Positions 34,988-46,229 of a stretch of DNA of 64,000 bases are shown piece after piece. Location: positions 600,026,498-600,090,497 of the forward strand of contig CM053026.1 of NCBI GenBank assembly GCA_028564925.1. The letters run 5' to 3'. Numbering within the stretch: the first letter of the stretch is position 1; every line of letters begins with the position of its first letter. The stretch is from Lithobates sylvaticus (Eukaryota; Chordata; Amphibia; Anura; Ranidae). The notes beneath the pieces are model-generated. The model searched no databases and was not told the DNA's origin. It was given only the letters and a program-made list of their open reading frames with translations. A program made the position numbers and the translations under genes.

Positions 34988-36101
34988 ATGCACAGGTCCA
35001 CCAGGAGCTCGTCCACCTCCCGCACCTCCAGAGACTCTCGGACCCACCTGGGGAGGAATATCCCGGAGTTATTCCGGGCCCAGAAGGTACAGACCCCCGC
35101 GCCGCTGCACGCGCCATTACAGGCCCAAGCCTCGGCCTCGCCTGACAGACCTCTGCCTACCCTCATGCCGGGAGTGTCTTCCCCCACCCCTAGCGGGGCT
35201 CTACCCCCCAGCCTTCTCGACTTGGAGAAGGTTGCCTTGGATATAAAAAGCACCGTAACGGCGGCAATAGCGGACCTGAAGACAGACTTATTAGCCGTTG
35301 TGCATTGCATTGATGGCGTGGAACAAACGACGCAGACGCACGCGGCGGCCATTCGCCAGGTTCAGTCTGCATATGATTCCCAACTGGCACAGGTCTTTGA
35401 ACTCCACAGGCATGTGGAAGACTTGGACAATAGGGGACGGAGGCACAATATCAGGGTGCGAGGTGTCCCTGAAACTGTTGATCCAGGCGCCATTCAACAG
35501 ACCATCAGTGCTATATTTAACGATTTGATCGAGCGCCCTGCAGATTCCCCCATTGACATGGAAAGGGCGCACCGTGCTCTCCGCCCCCCCCCCCCCACGA
35601 GATAACGAACCCCCCAGAGACATAATATGCTGCATCGTAAATTTCACCCTCAAGGAAGAAATCCTCCGCAAGGCAAGGGAAAGGGGGCGCATACTTTTTA
35701 ATGGATCCGAGGTAAAGCTCTTTCAGGATCTTTCCCAGATCACCCTCCAGAACAGGAGGGCTCTCAGACCACTACTAGATGCCCTACGAGCCAGAAACAT
35801 TCAGTATCGCTGGAAATTTCCGTTCGGCCTTTCTGCCTCCGCCAGGGGGCGCTCAGCTCTACTCAGAACACCAGAAGATCTCCAAGCTTTCTGCGAACAG
35901 CTCGACTTACCCAACATTGAGCTTCCGGAATGGTACGCGCTCTACTTCCCCATGGAGCCCTGGCTCCCGGTGTCTCTCAACCCTTCTCCAAAAGCATCCC
36001 GCCAAAGATCGAGGCGCCGCAGACCAGACCCGATGTCTCCGAACGCTCGTCCTTCACACCGGGACTTCCACCAACGCAGCCCGTCACCGATGAACATGTG
36101 A
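34988..36101 (+). pseudogene. L1 ORF1p, split by one base at a C13 run
   Basis: The first frame (34988-35605) gives 205 aa: a Pro-rich N-terminus, a coiled-coil segment about 75-135, then the RRM start VEDLDNRGRRHNIRVRGVPE. The second frame (to 36101) carries the rest of the RRM and the C-terminal domain (NRRALRPLLDALRARNIQYR, then WKFPFGLSAS) and a basic tail. The switch falls in thirteen C residues at 35584-35596. Twelve would keep one frame of about 371 codons. It may be a true mutation, a sequencing error in a homopolymer, or slippage. ORF1p coats L1 RNA and is needed for most L1 retrotransposition. Confidence 0.85.
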
Positions 36102-37960
36102 CGGGACGTGCCGGATGACCTTTCGCCAGCCGCTCGATCAACACGCTCCAGCCTGTGAGTACCCCCTGATACCCTCTTCATCTACTCCTCTGCCAACAAC
36201 CCCCCCCGTGACTCTTCCTTACCCTCACCTTACCAGCGCCTTCACCTCTCCAGACAAAGACCAGCCGCCGGTGACCGCAGTACGCTGATCTGGTTCCCAA
36301 CGGGCCTTCCTCCCATGCTCGCTGTCCCGAGCCTCGATAGATTTGGCACCCATGCCCCTGGCCTTCATAGTCTCTCACAGAGGAACTCACAATCTGGTCA
36401 CTCGCCTGACCCCTGCCTCTCTGATGGGAAGTCTCCCACAGCCCTGATACAGGCTTACGATGTCTCCCCTGCACGACCGAGATGTCTCCCCCGCACGACC
36501 GAGATGTCTCCCCCTAGAGATGGCCACCGGAGCCATGGCTTCCGCTCCCACCTTCGTACACTGGCCCAACACCTCGAACTACCCACCGTAGAGGCCTGCC
36601 TTGCGACTTGCCACCTGAAGATTTCCCACACACCTGAAATACAGACTGTTGCTCAAAGGCCCTCAATGGCCTTATACGCTACTTCTTCTTCTCCCAAGTA
36701 AACAAGACGCTCATACACCCCTCTTATGCCTCGCGAAGAAGACTCTCATCCCCACCAGAGACGGCACGTCTAACCCACCTCAGGCAATGTATTCAGGTGT
36801 TTTGTACCCCCTTTTTTTTTTGTCTCTCTTTTTTTGGTTGCTGTCTTTTTCTTCATACCTGAACTTCGTGAGAATGGGGTACTACACATACACTCGCATT
36901 AAGGGCTTTACAAACTATACCTTTGGTTTCTGCTTGCTGTGACCTGGTCGTTGCTCACCCCCTGCCTTGAGGTAGCGGGGGCTGGACAACGACCCGACTG
37001 ACTAAACGTACAGGTTCCTTAGTTTGCTCCGGGACAGTCCCCCAATTGTGCAACCTCCACGGATATTGTGATGCCCCACTGACTCCCTCCCTCCGGGGGA
37101 CCTCATCTGAACTCTGATCCCCCCCTTCGTTCCCCCTCCCTACCCTGCTCCCCCCCCCCTCCTTTCCCCCCCTCTCACCCTCCCCCCTATCTGAACCATT
37201 CACCCCATCCCCCAGCTCCCGTCTGATTACACTAGATGGATTAGGCTAATGTTTAACCCCGTGGGGTATCCTCACAGGCTGTTGACCTCAATTGCATTAT
37301 GTATACCTCAGAGTTTTGTTTTATTTTATTGTTCTCTTTTTTCCTTTTACGTCTATTTCTGACAGGCAATGTTTACTTGTTATATCCAGACCCCGGGTAC
37401 TGGACAGTTTGTATTATGACATGTTTTAATTTGTCTCCAGTTATGCCTCTTGAAGTATGTGGACCCTTAACAGGCTCTTATCCATTACGGTAGGCTCCCT
37501 AATACGCTACATTGACTCTTATCCCAGATAAGATACCTCCCCTTCATTGTCCGGATCCCCGGGCCGCAGCAATGCTGTGGTCTCCGTTCAACCTTCTTCC
37601 CCCCAACAGCAGTCTCTTGGAGACTTTGCTGACACACCAGGAGTTTCCTATAAATTCTATAGGTGGATAGCTTGACTACCTCCACCTCTGGTTATTCTTC
37701 TCCCTCCCTCCCCCTTTCCTCTTACTCCCTTTCCTTCTCTTTCTTCCCTCCCTTTCCCCCCCTGCCATACCCTTACGCTCTTTTTTCTTCCCTCTTTGCT
37801 CCCTCTACTCTAACCCTCCCCTCCGCCTAGTGACCCCCTGATCCCACTCCAGCTTTTCTTTCCTCCTCTCCCCTAACTCTACCCCCCCCCTAGGGGAGTG
37901 GTCCCAACGCACCCCCACCTTTAAACCACGACTCACCGAATAGACAGGCGTCTGCCTTAG
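36102..37960 (+). other. Long pyrimidine-rich L1 inter-ORF spacer
   Basis: 1.86 kb separate the ORF1 stop from ORF2, far more than in mammalian L1. It has no conserved domain. The last 0.3 kb is strongly C and T rich on the plus strand. Confidence 0.6.
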
Positions 37961-40900
37961 ATGGCTACTAACCCTCCCACAATGAAATTGAGAGACCCTC
38001 TGACACTGAAGTGTGTCTCACTTAACGTTAAAGGCCTCAATATCCCAGAGAAAAGGTCACAAGCTCTCTCTTCTCTCTCCAAACACAAAGCTCACTTCAT
38101 TTTTTTACAGGAAACCCACTTCAGATCTGACTCCATCCCTAAACTTTCTAATCATATCTATCGCTCAGTTTTACACGCCACTAACCCTGAAGCCAAATCA
38201 AAAGGGGTCGCGATCCTTATCTCTAAACATGCAAACTTCCTTCTGACTGACTCCCTAGTGGACCCAGAAGGCAGATATTTATTCATTAAAGGAACGTACG
38301 CCTCTAAGCCAGTTACATTGGCCAATATCTATTGCCCTAATGATCACCAGGTTTCATTTTTCCGCAAAACTTGTGCGCTCCTATCATCATTTAAGAACGG
38401 ACTGGTTCTCCTGGGTGGCGACTTCAATGTCCCCTTGAATCCTCTCCTGGACACCTCCACAGGATCATCCTCCCTCACTTACATGGCATTACGACAAATC
38501 AAGGCCCAACTTCAGACCCTGAACCTACACGATGCCTGGCGCATTCTATACCCTTCTTCCAAAGACTTCACTTACTTCTCACCCCCACACCAAAAATATT
38601 CCAGGATTGACTTCTTTTTTCTGTCTCAGACTGACCTTACTGCTTTACATCACTCCTCCATTGAACCGATGTTCCTGTCAGACCATCATCCCATCTCGAT
38701 TACGCTCTCATTCCCAGAAGCCAACCCCAAAACCAAGGTATGGCGCTTCAACCCTTCGATTATACGGGACCCAATATCCCTTGAACACATTCGTTCACGT
38801 ATCAGATTATACTTCCAAGAAAACACTAGCCCTGACATCTCCCCCATTTCCCTTTGGGAAGCACACAAATGTGTGATACGGGGCGAATTACTGACCCTGA
38901 ACGCACTATCCAAAAAATCTCACCAAAAACGAGTGAATGACCTTCTCAAAAGGCTGAGAACTCTCGAGTTAGCCCACAAACAGACTCAGGCCCAACACAC
39001 CTTACAGGACCTAATTCAGACCAGGGCCCTCCTCACAGAAGAACTAGGGAAACGCACAAGGAGACGATACATTCTGGGTCAACGAATCTTTTATGAGCAG
39101 GGCAATAAAAGTGGACGCCTACTGGCGCGCTCAGTCCAAGCTACCAAATTGTCATCCACCATTCACTCCCTGCGCGATTCCAAAGGTTCTCTCTTGGCCA
39201 AAAACGAGGACATAGCGAAGGAATTTGAACACTTCTATCACAGGCTCTATAATCTTCACCCCAGCCAACCACCCCACTCCGCAGGAGACACACGCCAAAC
39301 ACTCATGACAGACTTTCTTTCCCAACATGGTCCCAAGCCCATTTCCCCCCAACAAGCACGGGCCTTAGAAGGACATTTTTCTAGCTCGGAACTGGAGTCC
39401 GCCCTGAAACAAATGAAGGTAGGAAAAAGCCCCGGCCCCGATGGATACACCCTCCAGTACTACAAATCTTTTGCTGACGTACTCACCCCTAACCTTTTAC
39501 AGACATTTAATGCCCTGGCAGTCCCACAAAACCGACCAAACAGGCTGCTAGAGGCGCACATTACCGTGATTCCGAAAGAGGGTAAAGATCCTCTTCAGGT
39601 AGCCAACTACAGACCGATCTCACTCCTCAACGTGGATATCAAGCTCTACGCAAAAATTATCGCAAATAGGTTGCTTCCACTGATCCCTGATCTTATTTTC
39701 ACTGACCAGGTAGGCTTTGTCCCGGGCAGGGAAGCCAGCGACAACACCATCCGCACCCTCAACTTACACCATTGGCTCACGTCCTCTAAAACCCCGGGAT
39801 TCCTCCTTTCACTTGACGCAGAGAAGGCGTTTGACAGAGTGGCCTGGGACTACATGCAGGCAGTTCTAAAAGGCATTGGCCTTGAAGACCGCATGCTCAC
39901 ATCAATAATGTCTTTATATGCCGGTCCCACCGCTGCGGTGAGGGTCAACAGCCACCTGTCAAACGCCTTCCCCATCAACAATGGCACGCGCCAAGGGTGC
40001 CCCCTCTCCCCCCTGATCTATATTCTCTCCCTAGAGCCCCTCCTGAACAAGCTTAGAGGGAACCCAGACATTAAAGGACTAAAAATTAAGGATAGCGAAT
40101 TTAAAGTAGCCGCCTTTGCAGACGACATTCTGCTTTCCCTTACTAACCCTTGCATATCCTTGCCATCGCTCCTCCTGGATCTTGGGGCCTTCGGCTCTAT
40201 CTCGAACCTGAAAATAAATTACTCCAAATCGCATGCCCTGAATGTCTCCCTCCCGCCTCAAGAAGTAACATACTGCCAGGAATCTTTCCCGTTTCACTGG
40301 GAACAGACTGCCATCACCTACCTCGGAATCCGGATTCCGCCCTCCCTCTCAGATCTCTACTCCCTTAATTTCCACCCAGCTCTGATTAAAGCTCAGAATC
40401 ACCTTAAAGAATGGTCGTCACTCAATGTTTCCTGGTTTGGCCGGGCAGCCTTGATCAAAATGATCATATTACCACGCCTATTGTACTTGATTCAGACTAT
40501 CCCAATGGCCATTCCGACGGGCTTTTTTGCCTCATTCAGGAAGGCATGCTCGACCTTCCTTTGGAAGGGCTCCCCCCCTAGGATTAAATATTCCAGACTC
40601 ACCCTTCCAAAATCTGCAGGGGGCATAGCTCTCCCAGATCTGCACAAATACTACGTAGCCTGTCACCTCACGAGAATAGCAGACTGGAATATTCACTCCC
40701 AAACGAAGATATGGGTTTCTCTAGAAAATGCGTTCTCACCCACGCCAATACATCTTCTTCCATGGTTACTCCCTAAACAGTGGCCCCCGAACTTAACCAC
40801 ACACCCCTTTATCTTCACCTCCTTGACGCTCCTTAGGAAACCCCCAACTGGAAAGACTCTTGCACCCACTCCGGGGCCACTAACCACACTGAGAGGGAAC

Positions 40901-41818
40901 CCTGATTTCCCTCCAGGTAAGGGGCCCTCCTTCCTCAGACAGGAATGGCCCTTCCAAGAGGTCCTTGCATATCAATTCTTCACTGGGGGTAAACTGGCAT
41001 CGATAGATGACCTCAGAAACATCTCTATAACCTCATCTTTCTCCTTCTGGACCTACAGGCAAGTATGCCACTTCCTTTCCACACACTCTACTCTCGCCAA
41101 CTGGACAAGACGACTCACCCCGTTTGAAACACTTTGTCACAATAGGACCCCCCAAAGACACCTTATCTCCCTGCTCTATACCGCTCTTACAGACACAGTG
41201 GACCTGCCCTTATCCTCCTCACAGAAATCTTGGAACAGGGACCTCCCCTCCCCCCTGTCGCACACGGAATGGTCCAGAGTCCACAATTACGCCCACAGGG
41301 GCTCCTTGAATGTCGCTACCCAGGAAAACGGATACAAAGTACTCACTAGATGGTACAGAACGCCATCCCTCCTTCACAAATTTTCACCTTCAGTATCTAA
41401 CTTATGCTGGAGATGCAAAACTGATGTTGGAACCATGCTCCACATATGGTGGGACTGTCCGCTCATTCAAACCTTCTGGAGGGATGTCCATAGACTCACC
41501 TCATCTATCACCACTTACTCCTTAGACTATACTACGGCTCAGTTTCTCTTGCACCACAAATCCATACCAAGGAGAGCATACCACAAATCACTTGCCATGC
41601 ATATGGTCAACGCTGCTAGAATCTGTGTCCCAAGACACTGGTGCACTACTCAGACACCCTCACTTAAGGAATGGTTCACGACCATATCAAAAATTTGTGA
41701 CATGGAGGAGTTGATTCACATCTCACAAGAGAGAATAGAGACCTTTTCGACTACCTGGGCCTGCTGGTCACACTTCAAAACCACCCACGAGTACAAACAA
41801 CATGTACCCCCCGATTAA
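37961..41818 (+). CDS. L1 ORF2p: endonuclease and reverse transcriptase, intact
   Basis: 1285 aa, no stop. An APE-type endonuclease occupies about residues 18-245: SLNVKGLN, FLQETHF, GGDFN (152-156), SRIDFF and LSDHHP. The reverse transcriptase spans about 480-760: GKSPGPDGY, NYRPISLLNVD, GFVPGREASDN, SLDAEKAFDR, GTRQGCPLSP and FADD at 719-722. The C-terminus has a CCHC zinc knuckle, CWRCKTDVGTMLHIWWDC, from residue 1149. All expected catalytic residues are present. The protein nicks target DNA and copies L1 RNA there. Clade L1 is supported by the FADD box, the CCHC knuckle and ORF1 type. The ATG at 37961 is the first in the frame. Confidence 0.95.
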   Translation: MATNPPTMKLRDPLTLKCVSLNVKGLNIPEKRSQALSSLSKHKAHFIFLQETHFRSDSIPKLSNHIYRSVLHATNPEAKSKGVAILISKHANFLLTDSLVDPEGRYLFIKGTYASKPVTLANIYCPNDHQVSFFRKTCALLSSFKNGLVLLGGDFNVPLNPLLDTSTGSSSLTYMALRQIKAQLQTLNLHDAWRILYPSSKDFTYFSPPHQKYSRIDFFFLSQTDLTALHHSSIEPMFLSDHHPISITLSFPEANPKTKVWRFNPSIIRDPISLEHIRSRIRLYFQENTSPDISPISLWEAHKCVIRGELLTLNALSKKSHQKRVNDLLKRLRTLELAHKQTQAQHTLQDLIQTRALLTEELGKRTRRRYILGQRIFYEQGNKSGRLLARSVQATKLSSTIHSLRDSKGSLLAKNEDIAKEFEHFYHRLYNLHPSQPPHSAGDTRQTLMTDFLSQHGPKPISPQQARALEGHFSSSELESALKQMKVGKSPGPDGYTLQYYKSFADVLTPNLLQTFNALAVPQNRPNRLLEAHITVIPKEGKDPLQVANYRPISLLNVDIKLYAKIIANRLLPLIPDLIFTDQVGFVPGREASDNTIRTLNLHHWLTSSKTPGFLLSLDAEKAFDRVAWDYMQAVLKGIGLEDRMLTSIMSLYAGPTAAVRVNSHLSNAFPINNGTRQGCPLSPLIYILSLEPLLNKLRGNPDIKGLKIKDSEFKVAAFADDILLSLTNPCISLPSLLLDLGAFGSISNLKINYSKSHALNVSLPPQEVTYCQESFPFHWEQTAITYLGIRIPPSLSDLYSLNFHPALIKAQNHLKEWSSLNVSWFGRAALIKMIILPRLLYLIQTIPMAIPTGFFASFRKACSTFLWKGSPPRIKYSRLTLPKSAGGIALPDLHKYYVACHLTRIADWNIHSQTKIWVSLENAFSPTPIHLLPWLLPKQWPPNLTTHPFIFTSLTLLRKPPTGKTLAPTPGPLTTLRGNPDFPPGKGPSFLRQEWPFQEVLAYQFFTGGKLASIDDLRNISITSSFSFWTYRQVCHFLSTHSTLANWTRRLTPFETLCHNRTPQRHLISLLYTALTDTVDLPLSSSQKSWNRDLPSPLSHTEWSRVHNYAHRGSLNVATQENGYKVLTRWYRTPSLLHKFSPSVSNLCWRCKTDVGTMLHIWWDCPLIQTFWRDVHRLTSSITTYSLDYTTAQFLLHHKSIPRRAYHKSLAMHMVNAARICVPRHWCTTQTPSLKEWFTTISKICDMEELIHISQERIETFSTTWACWSHFKTTHEYKQHVPPD

Positions 41819-42241
41819 GATAAAACATGTCCACGCCTAACCGGTTTATTGGGGGGATGTACGGGACCACTCCCCTACCCCCACCTCTCTCCTTCTACCC
41901 CAACCCACCCGCCAGTACCCTCTCCTGCTGACCCCTCTCTTCTCCCACCCCCCCTACCACCCTCCCTCTTTCTTCTCTCCTTTCAGACATTTCTATCACG
42001 CAGGTGCTATTGACTAGACACCTGGAGCACTAAATCAACTATCCGGATCAATTGAAAATAGCCCCCTCCCCCCACTAATGGCTCTAATCCATACGCTCTC
42101 TCTCGCCATACTATATAAAAACCCCAGAGCCGCATCCTCAGTTATGTTTATCATTGATATCATTCTGTTCTGTATTTACAGTTGATCTATGTTATTTGCA
42201 CTATTGTACAGTATACCCCTGTGTAACCTCTGTATATGTTC

Positions 42242-42269
42242 AATAAAATCTTTATGGAAAAAAAAAAAA
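42242..42269 (+). terminator. L1 poly(A) signal and tail
   Basis: AATAAA is followed after about 10 bases by a short A run and then the second target duplication. Confidence 0.8.
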
Positions 42270-42307
42270 AAGAAAGGCAAAGGCAGCATATTAAACTTCA
42301 ACCTTAA

Positions 42308-42385
42308 CCACTTGACTACTAGCCTTTATGTACCCTTTTGTCACCAGGCTATTTTTACATTTTCAGTGCTGTGATAGTTTGACTA
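42308..42385. mobile_element. Left end of a TTAA-type CCACTT element
   Basis: CCACTTGACTACTAGCC follows TTAA at 42304-42307. The family continues after the inserted palindromic element, at ACAATTACTTGGTCATGC (44954). No right end is visible. Confidence 0.5.
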
Positions 42386-44951
42386 TGGCCGCGTACACAC
42401 GAAGGGACAATCCCGCGGGATTATCCTCTGGACTGAAGTCCAGCGGATAATCCCCTCGTGTGTGGGCGCCGGCGGACTTTTTGGCGCCAAAGTACGGCGG
42501 ACTAAAGTTTCAGGTTTTGTTTTCAAATTATCCGCTGGACTTGGAAGTCCAGCGGACAATCCCGCCGTTAGTGGGCAAGTCCGCGGGACTTTTGAAATGA
42601 AGGGACTTGCCGCTCATCGGCAAGTCCGTTCATTTAGCACGTGACTTCAGGTTACGTAGCTAGCGTAGGCAGTAAATGCCGCCGCGCTAGCTCCGCAAGC
42701 TGGCATGGATTTAAAGGGAATCCCCACGCCGAAAAACCGGCGTGGGGGTTCCCCCCAAATCCATGTCAGACCCTCATCCGAGCACGCAGCCTGGCAGGCC
42801 AGGAAAGGGGTGGGGACGAACGAGCGCCCCCCCCCCCTCCTGAGCCGTACCAGGCCGCGTGCCCTCAACATGGGGGGTGCCCTGGGGAAAGGGGGGCCGT
42901 GCGGCCCCCCCACCCCAAAGCACCTTGTCCCCATGTTGATGAGGACAAGGGCCTCTTCCCGACAACCCTGGCCGTTGGTTGTCGGGGTCTGCGGGCGGGG
43001 GCTTATCGGAATCTGGGAGCCCCCTTTAATAAGGGGCCCCCCAGATACCGGCCCCCCACCCTATGTGAATGAGTATGGGGTACGATGTACCCCTACCCAT
43101 TCACCTAAGGTGTAAAATGTAAAGTAAAAAAAAAACACCCACACTTTTGAAAAAATAGTTTATTGCACTGCTCCGGGGGTCTTCTTCCGTCTTGGGGGTC
43201 TTCTCGCCGGACTCCCCCGCCATTTACCAAGCTCTTTTACCGAGCGAGGGGAGTCCGGCTACCTTCTTCGTCGTCGCCGCCGTCTGGGGGTCTCGATCCG
43301 CCTTCGGGGGTCTTCTTCCGTCTTGGGGGTCTTCTCGCCGGACTCCTCCCCTCTCTTCTGCTCTTTTACCTAGCTCTTTCACGAGGGGAGGAGTCCGGCT
43401 ACCTTCTTCGTCGTCGCCGCCGTCGTCTGGGGGTCTCGATCCGCCTTCGGGGGTCTTCCGGGGGTCTCTTCTGTTCTTGCGGCGGTCGTCGTCTTCCGCG
43501 CCGCCGGCGCCTTGTCCTTCTTCTTGTCCTTCTTGTTCTTCTTCTTCTTCCGATGTTGACCCGTCGCTGTCTCTGCCCGGAATGCCTGTGCCGATCTGCG
43601 CTCGGACTTATATAGGGACATGGGGGACAGGGTCACATGTTCATGTCACATGGTGACCCCGCCCCCTTGCGATGTCACAGTCCCAGCATCCTCCGGGACT
43701 GTGACAACACAAGGGGGCGGGGTCACCATGTGACATGAACATGTGACCCTGTCCCCCATGTCCCTATATAAGTCCGAGCGCAGATCGGCACAGGCATTCC
43801 GGGCAGAGACAGCGACGGGTCAACATCGGAAGAAGAAGAAGAACAAGAAGGACAAGAAGAAGGACAAGGCGCCGGCGGCGCGGAAGACGACGACCGCCGC
43901 AAGAACAGAAGAGACCCCCGGAAGACCCCCGAAGGCGGATCGAGACCCCCAGACGACGGCGGCGACGACGAAGAAGGTAGCCGGACTCCTCCCCTCGTGA
44001 AAGAGCTAGGTAAAAGAGCAGAAGAGAGGGGAGGAGTCCGGCGAGAAGACCCCCAAGACGGAAGAAGACCCCCGAAGGCGGATCGAGACCCCCAGACGGC
44101 GGCGACGACGAAGAAGGTAGCCGGACTCCCCTCGCTCGGTAAAAGAGCTTGGTAAATGGCGGGGGAGTCCGGCGAGAAGACCCCCAAGACGGAAGAAGAC
44201 CCCCGGAGCAGTGCAATAAACTATTTTTTCAAAAGTGTGGGTGTTTTTTTTTACTTTACATTTTACACCTTAGGTGAATGGGTAGGGGTACATCGTACCC
44301 CATACTCATTCACATAGGGTGGGGGGCCGGTATCTGGGGGGCCCCTTATTAAAGGGGGCTCCCAGATTCCGATAAGCCCCCGCCCGCAGACCCCGACAAC
44401 CAACGGCCAGGGTTGTCGGGAAGAGGCCCTTGTCCTCATCAACATGGGGACAAGGTGCTTTGGGGTGGGGGGGCCGCACGGCCCCCCTTTCCCCAGGTCA
44501 CCCCCCATGTTGAGGGCACGCGGCCTGGTACGGCTCAGGAGGGGGGGGGGGCGCTCGTTCGTCCCCACCCCTTTCCTGGCCTGCCAGGCTGCGTGCTCGG
44601 ATGAGGGTCTGACATGGATTTGGGGGGAACCCCCACGCCGTTTTTCGGCGTGGGGATTCCCTTTAAATCCATGCCAGCTTGCGGAGCTAGCGCGGCGGCA
44701 TTTACTGCCTACGCTAGCTACGTAACCTGAAGTTACGTTCGAAATGAACGGACTGCTCCGTGTGTGGGCAAGTCCGTTCATTTTCAAAAGTCCCGCGGAC
44801 TTTTGGCCGGCGGATTATCCGCTGGAGAAGTCCGTGCGTGTGTGGGCAAGTCCACACCCTCGGAAAGTCCAGCGGACCTAGCCGGAAAGTCCAGCGGATT
44901 GTCCGCTGGACTTAGGTCCGCCGGGAAAAGTCCGTACATGTGTACGAGGCA
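42386..44951. mobile_element. Harbinger-like foldback element with giant palindrome
   Basis: The ends TGGCCGCGTACACACG and CATGTGTACGAGGCA are imperfect inverses with TA(A)-type flanks, as in Harbinger MITEs of this window. The outer 250 bp on each side are rich in GTCCGCTGGAC-type words. The rest is one palindrome. No protein domain is present. Confidence 0.7.
42650..44729. repeat. 2.08-kb near-perfect palindrome with 10-nt loop
   Basis: Arms of about 1,035 nt pair around 43685-43694. Paired positions sum to about 87379 across the whole length. Open frames on the two arms are identical over 154 aa and differ by one residue in another pair, so arm identity is about 99%. The content is GC-rich with GAAGAAGAAG/CTTCTTCTTC and GGGGGTC runs. 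Confidence 0.95.
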
Positions 44952-44954
44952 TAA

Positions 44955-45400
44955 CAATTACTTGGTCATGCACCACCTATTTTAATTTTTTTTTACTATA
45001 TGAAGAAAAAGAACTGTTGTATAACATTTCTAAAATGTCTCCAAAATTGTTTAGTTTAGGAGGACACAAGGTATACAGTGCAGCAGTCAGAGTGCAGGAG
45101 CCAGGACTATGCAATGCACAGGACAGCTTACAGATGTTTGTGGTCAGAAGGTAGCTTCCTTTATGATGTTGGTCAGTGGTGAGTACCCCTTTAAATGTTG
45201 GTGATCAGTGGTAAGAGCTCCATAACATTGGTGATCAGCTGTGTTTTCCCCCATAACCTTAGTGGTCAGCATGCCCCTTTAAGCTCCATGGCCCCCAGGG
45301 TAAATATGTTTTGGCTGTGTTTCTCCTGTGGGGCCAGAGATACATAGTTGTTAGTGTGTGTGTACTGCCTCCTTTTGTTGGGACTGTTTTATATAGTCTC
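44955..45400. other. No gene seen
   Basis: It begins with the continuation of the TTAA-type element. Then GTTGGTGATCAGTGGT-like words recur near 45170-45240. Confidence 0.4.
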
Positions 45401-45403
45401 TTA

Positions 45404-45945
45404 GAAAAAATGTCTTTGTACGATCCAGCTAAACTACTGATAATGGGAGACGTTAACGCTATACATGACCCTGTTTTGGATAGACCAATCCCCCCTAAAT
45501 ATTTCTCTGCAGGGCTCTCTACTTGGGCTCAGACTGTAGGATTGATAGAAGCTTGGTGATGGAAAAACCCATTAACTAGATCATATTCCTGTTTTTCAAC
45601 TTCTTATAAGACTGCTTCCGTATAGATCTAGCCTTTGTTAATTCGGATATATTAGCGGACATGGTAGATGTCAAATATTTGCCTAGTAGGTTATCTGATC
45701 ATGCTCCGCTAATGCTTACACTTCGTCTTCATCACTTTTGGGATGCAGCCCAGTGGAGATTAGGAACACACTGGATTTCACATCCAGATGTGGCTAATAA
45801 AATTCCACCCCTCTTAGCAGACTACTGGGTCTTCCACTTAAGTAAAAATATGGGATGCCTTTAAGGCCTATACCAGAGGACAGAATATATCCGCCATTAA
45901 GGGCACAAAGTGTAAAGGAGGATGTTCTCTATTTTTCGGTCGGGA
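45404..45945 (+). pseudogene. L1-like ORF2 fragment (endonuclease part)
   Basis: LIMGDVNAIHDPVLDRPIPP and LSTWAQTVGLIEAW are followed, in shifted frames, by LAFVNSDILADM, LSDHAPLMLTL and IWDAFKAYTRGQNISAIKGT. This is the second half of an APE endonuclease and the linker of an L1-clade ORF2, from a different subfamily than 37961. It is truncated at both ends, with stops. Confidence 0.8.
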
Positions 45946-46229
45946 ATATATATATATATATATATTATATCCAAAAATGTGATCGTCTGTATGCAATTCG
46001 AACGAGCAAAAAATCACGGATGCTCGGAAACAATGCGACGCATTCTCAGAAGCATTGAACTTAATTTTCTCGGCTTGTCGTAGTGTTGTACGTCACCGCA
46101 TTCTTGACGGTCAAAAGTTCAGAGAACTTTTGTGTGACCGTATGTATGCAAGCCAAGCTTGAGCCGAATTCCATCGAAAATAACATCCAAGATTTTTCGG
46201 ACTAAAATTTTGCTCATGTGTACGCGGCA
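45946..46229. mobile_element. (AT)n tract and truncated Harbinger-like MITE
   Basis: After a short TATATA run, the segment from about 45965 matches the right part of the MITE at 59998 (GATGCTCGGAAACAATGCGACG, then GTACGTCACCGC). It ends CATGTGTACGCGGCA before TTA. Confidence 0.6.

Larger units (their letters stand above)
34879..42269 (+). mobile_element. Full-length L1-clade LINE with 15-bp target duplication
   Basis: AAGAAAGGCAAAGGC occurs at 34864-34878 and again at 42270-42284 directly after the poly(A) tail. The 7.4-kb element starts with a G run (GGGGGGGCGTGGCC), has a 109-bp leader, ORF1, a 1.86-kb spacer, an open ORF2, AATAAA at 42242 and an A tail. Exact duplications and an open ORF2 mean insertion is recent. 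Confidence 0.93.

Noticed and set aside
42705-44787. Long open frames of 85-174 codons on both arms of the palindrome
   Set aside because: They are mirror images of GC-rich, simple-sequence arms without any domain, and exist in several frames at once.
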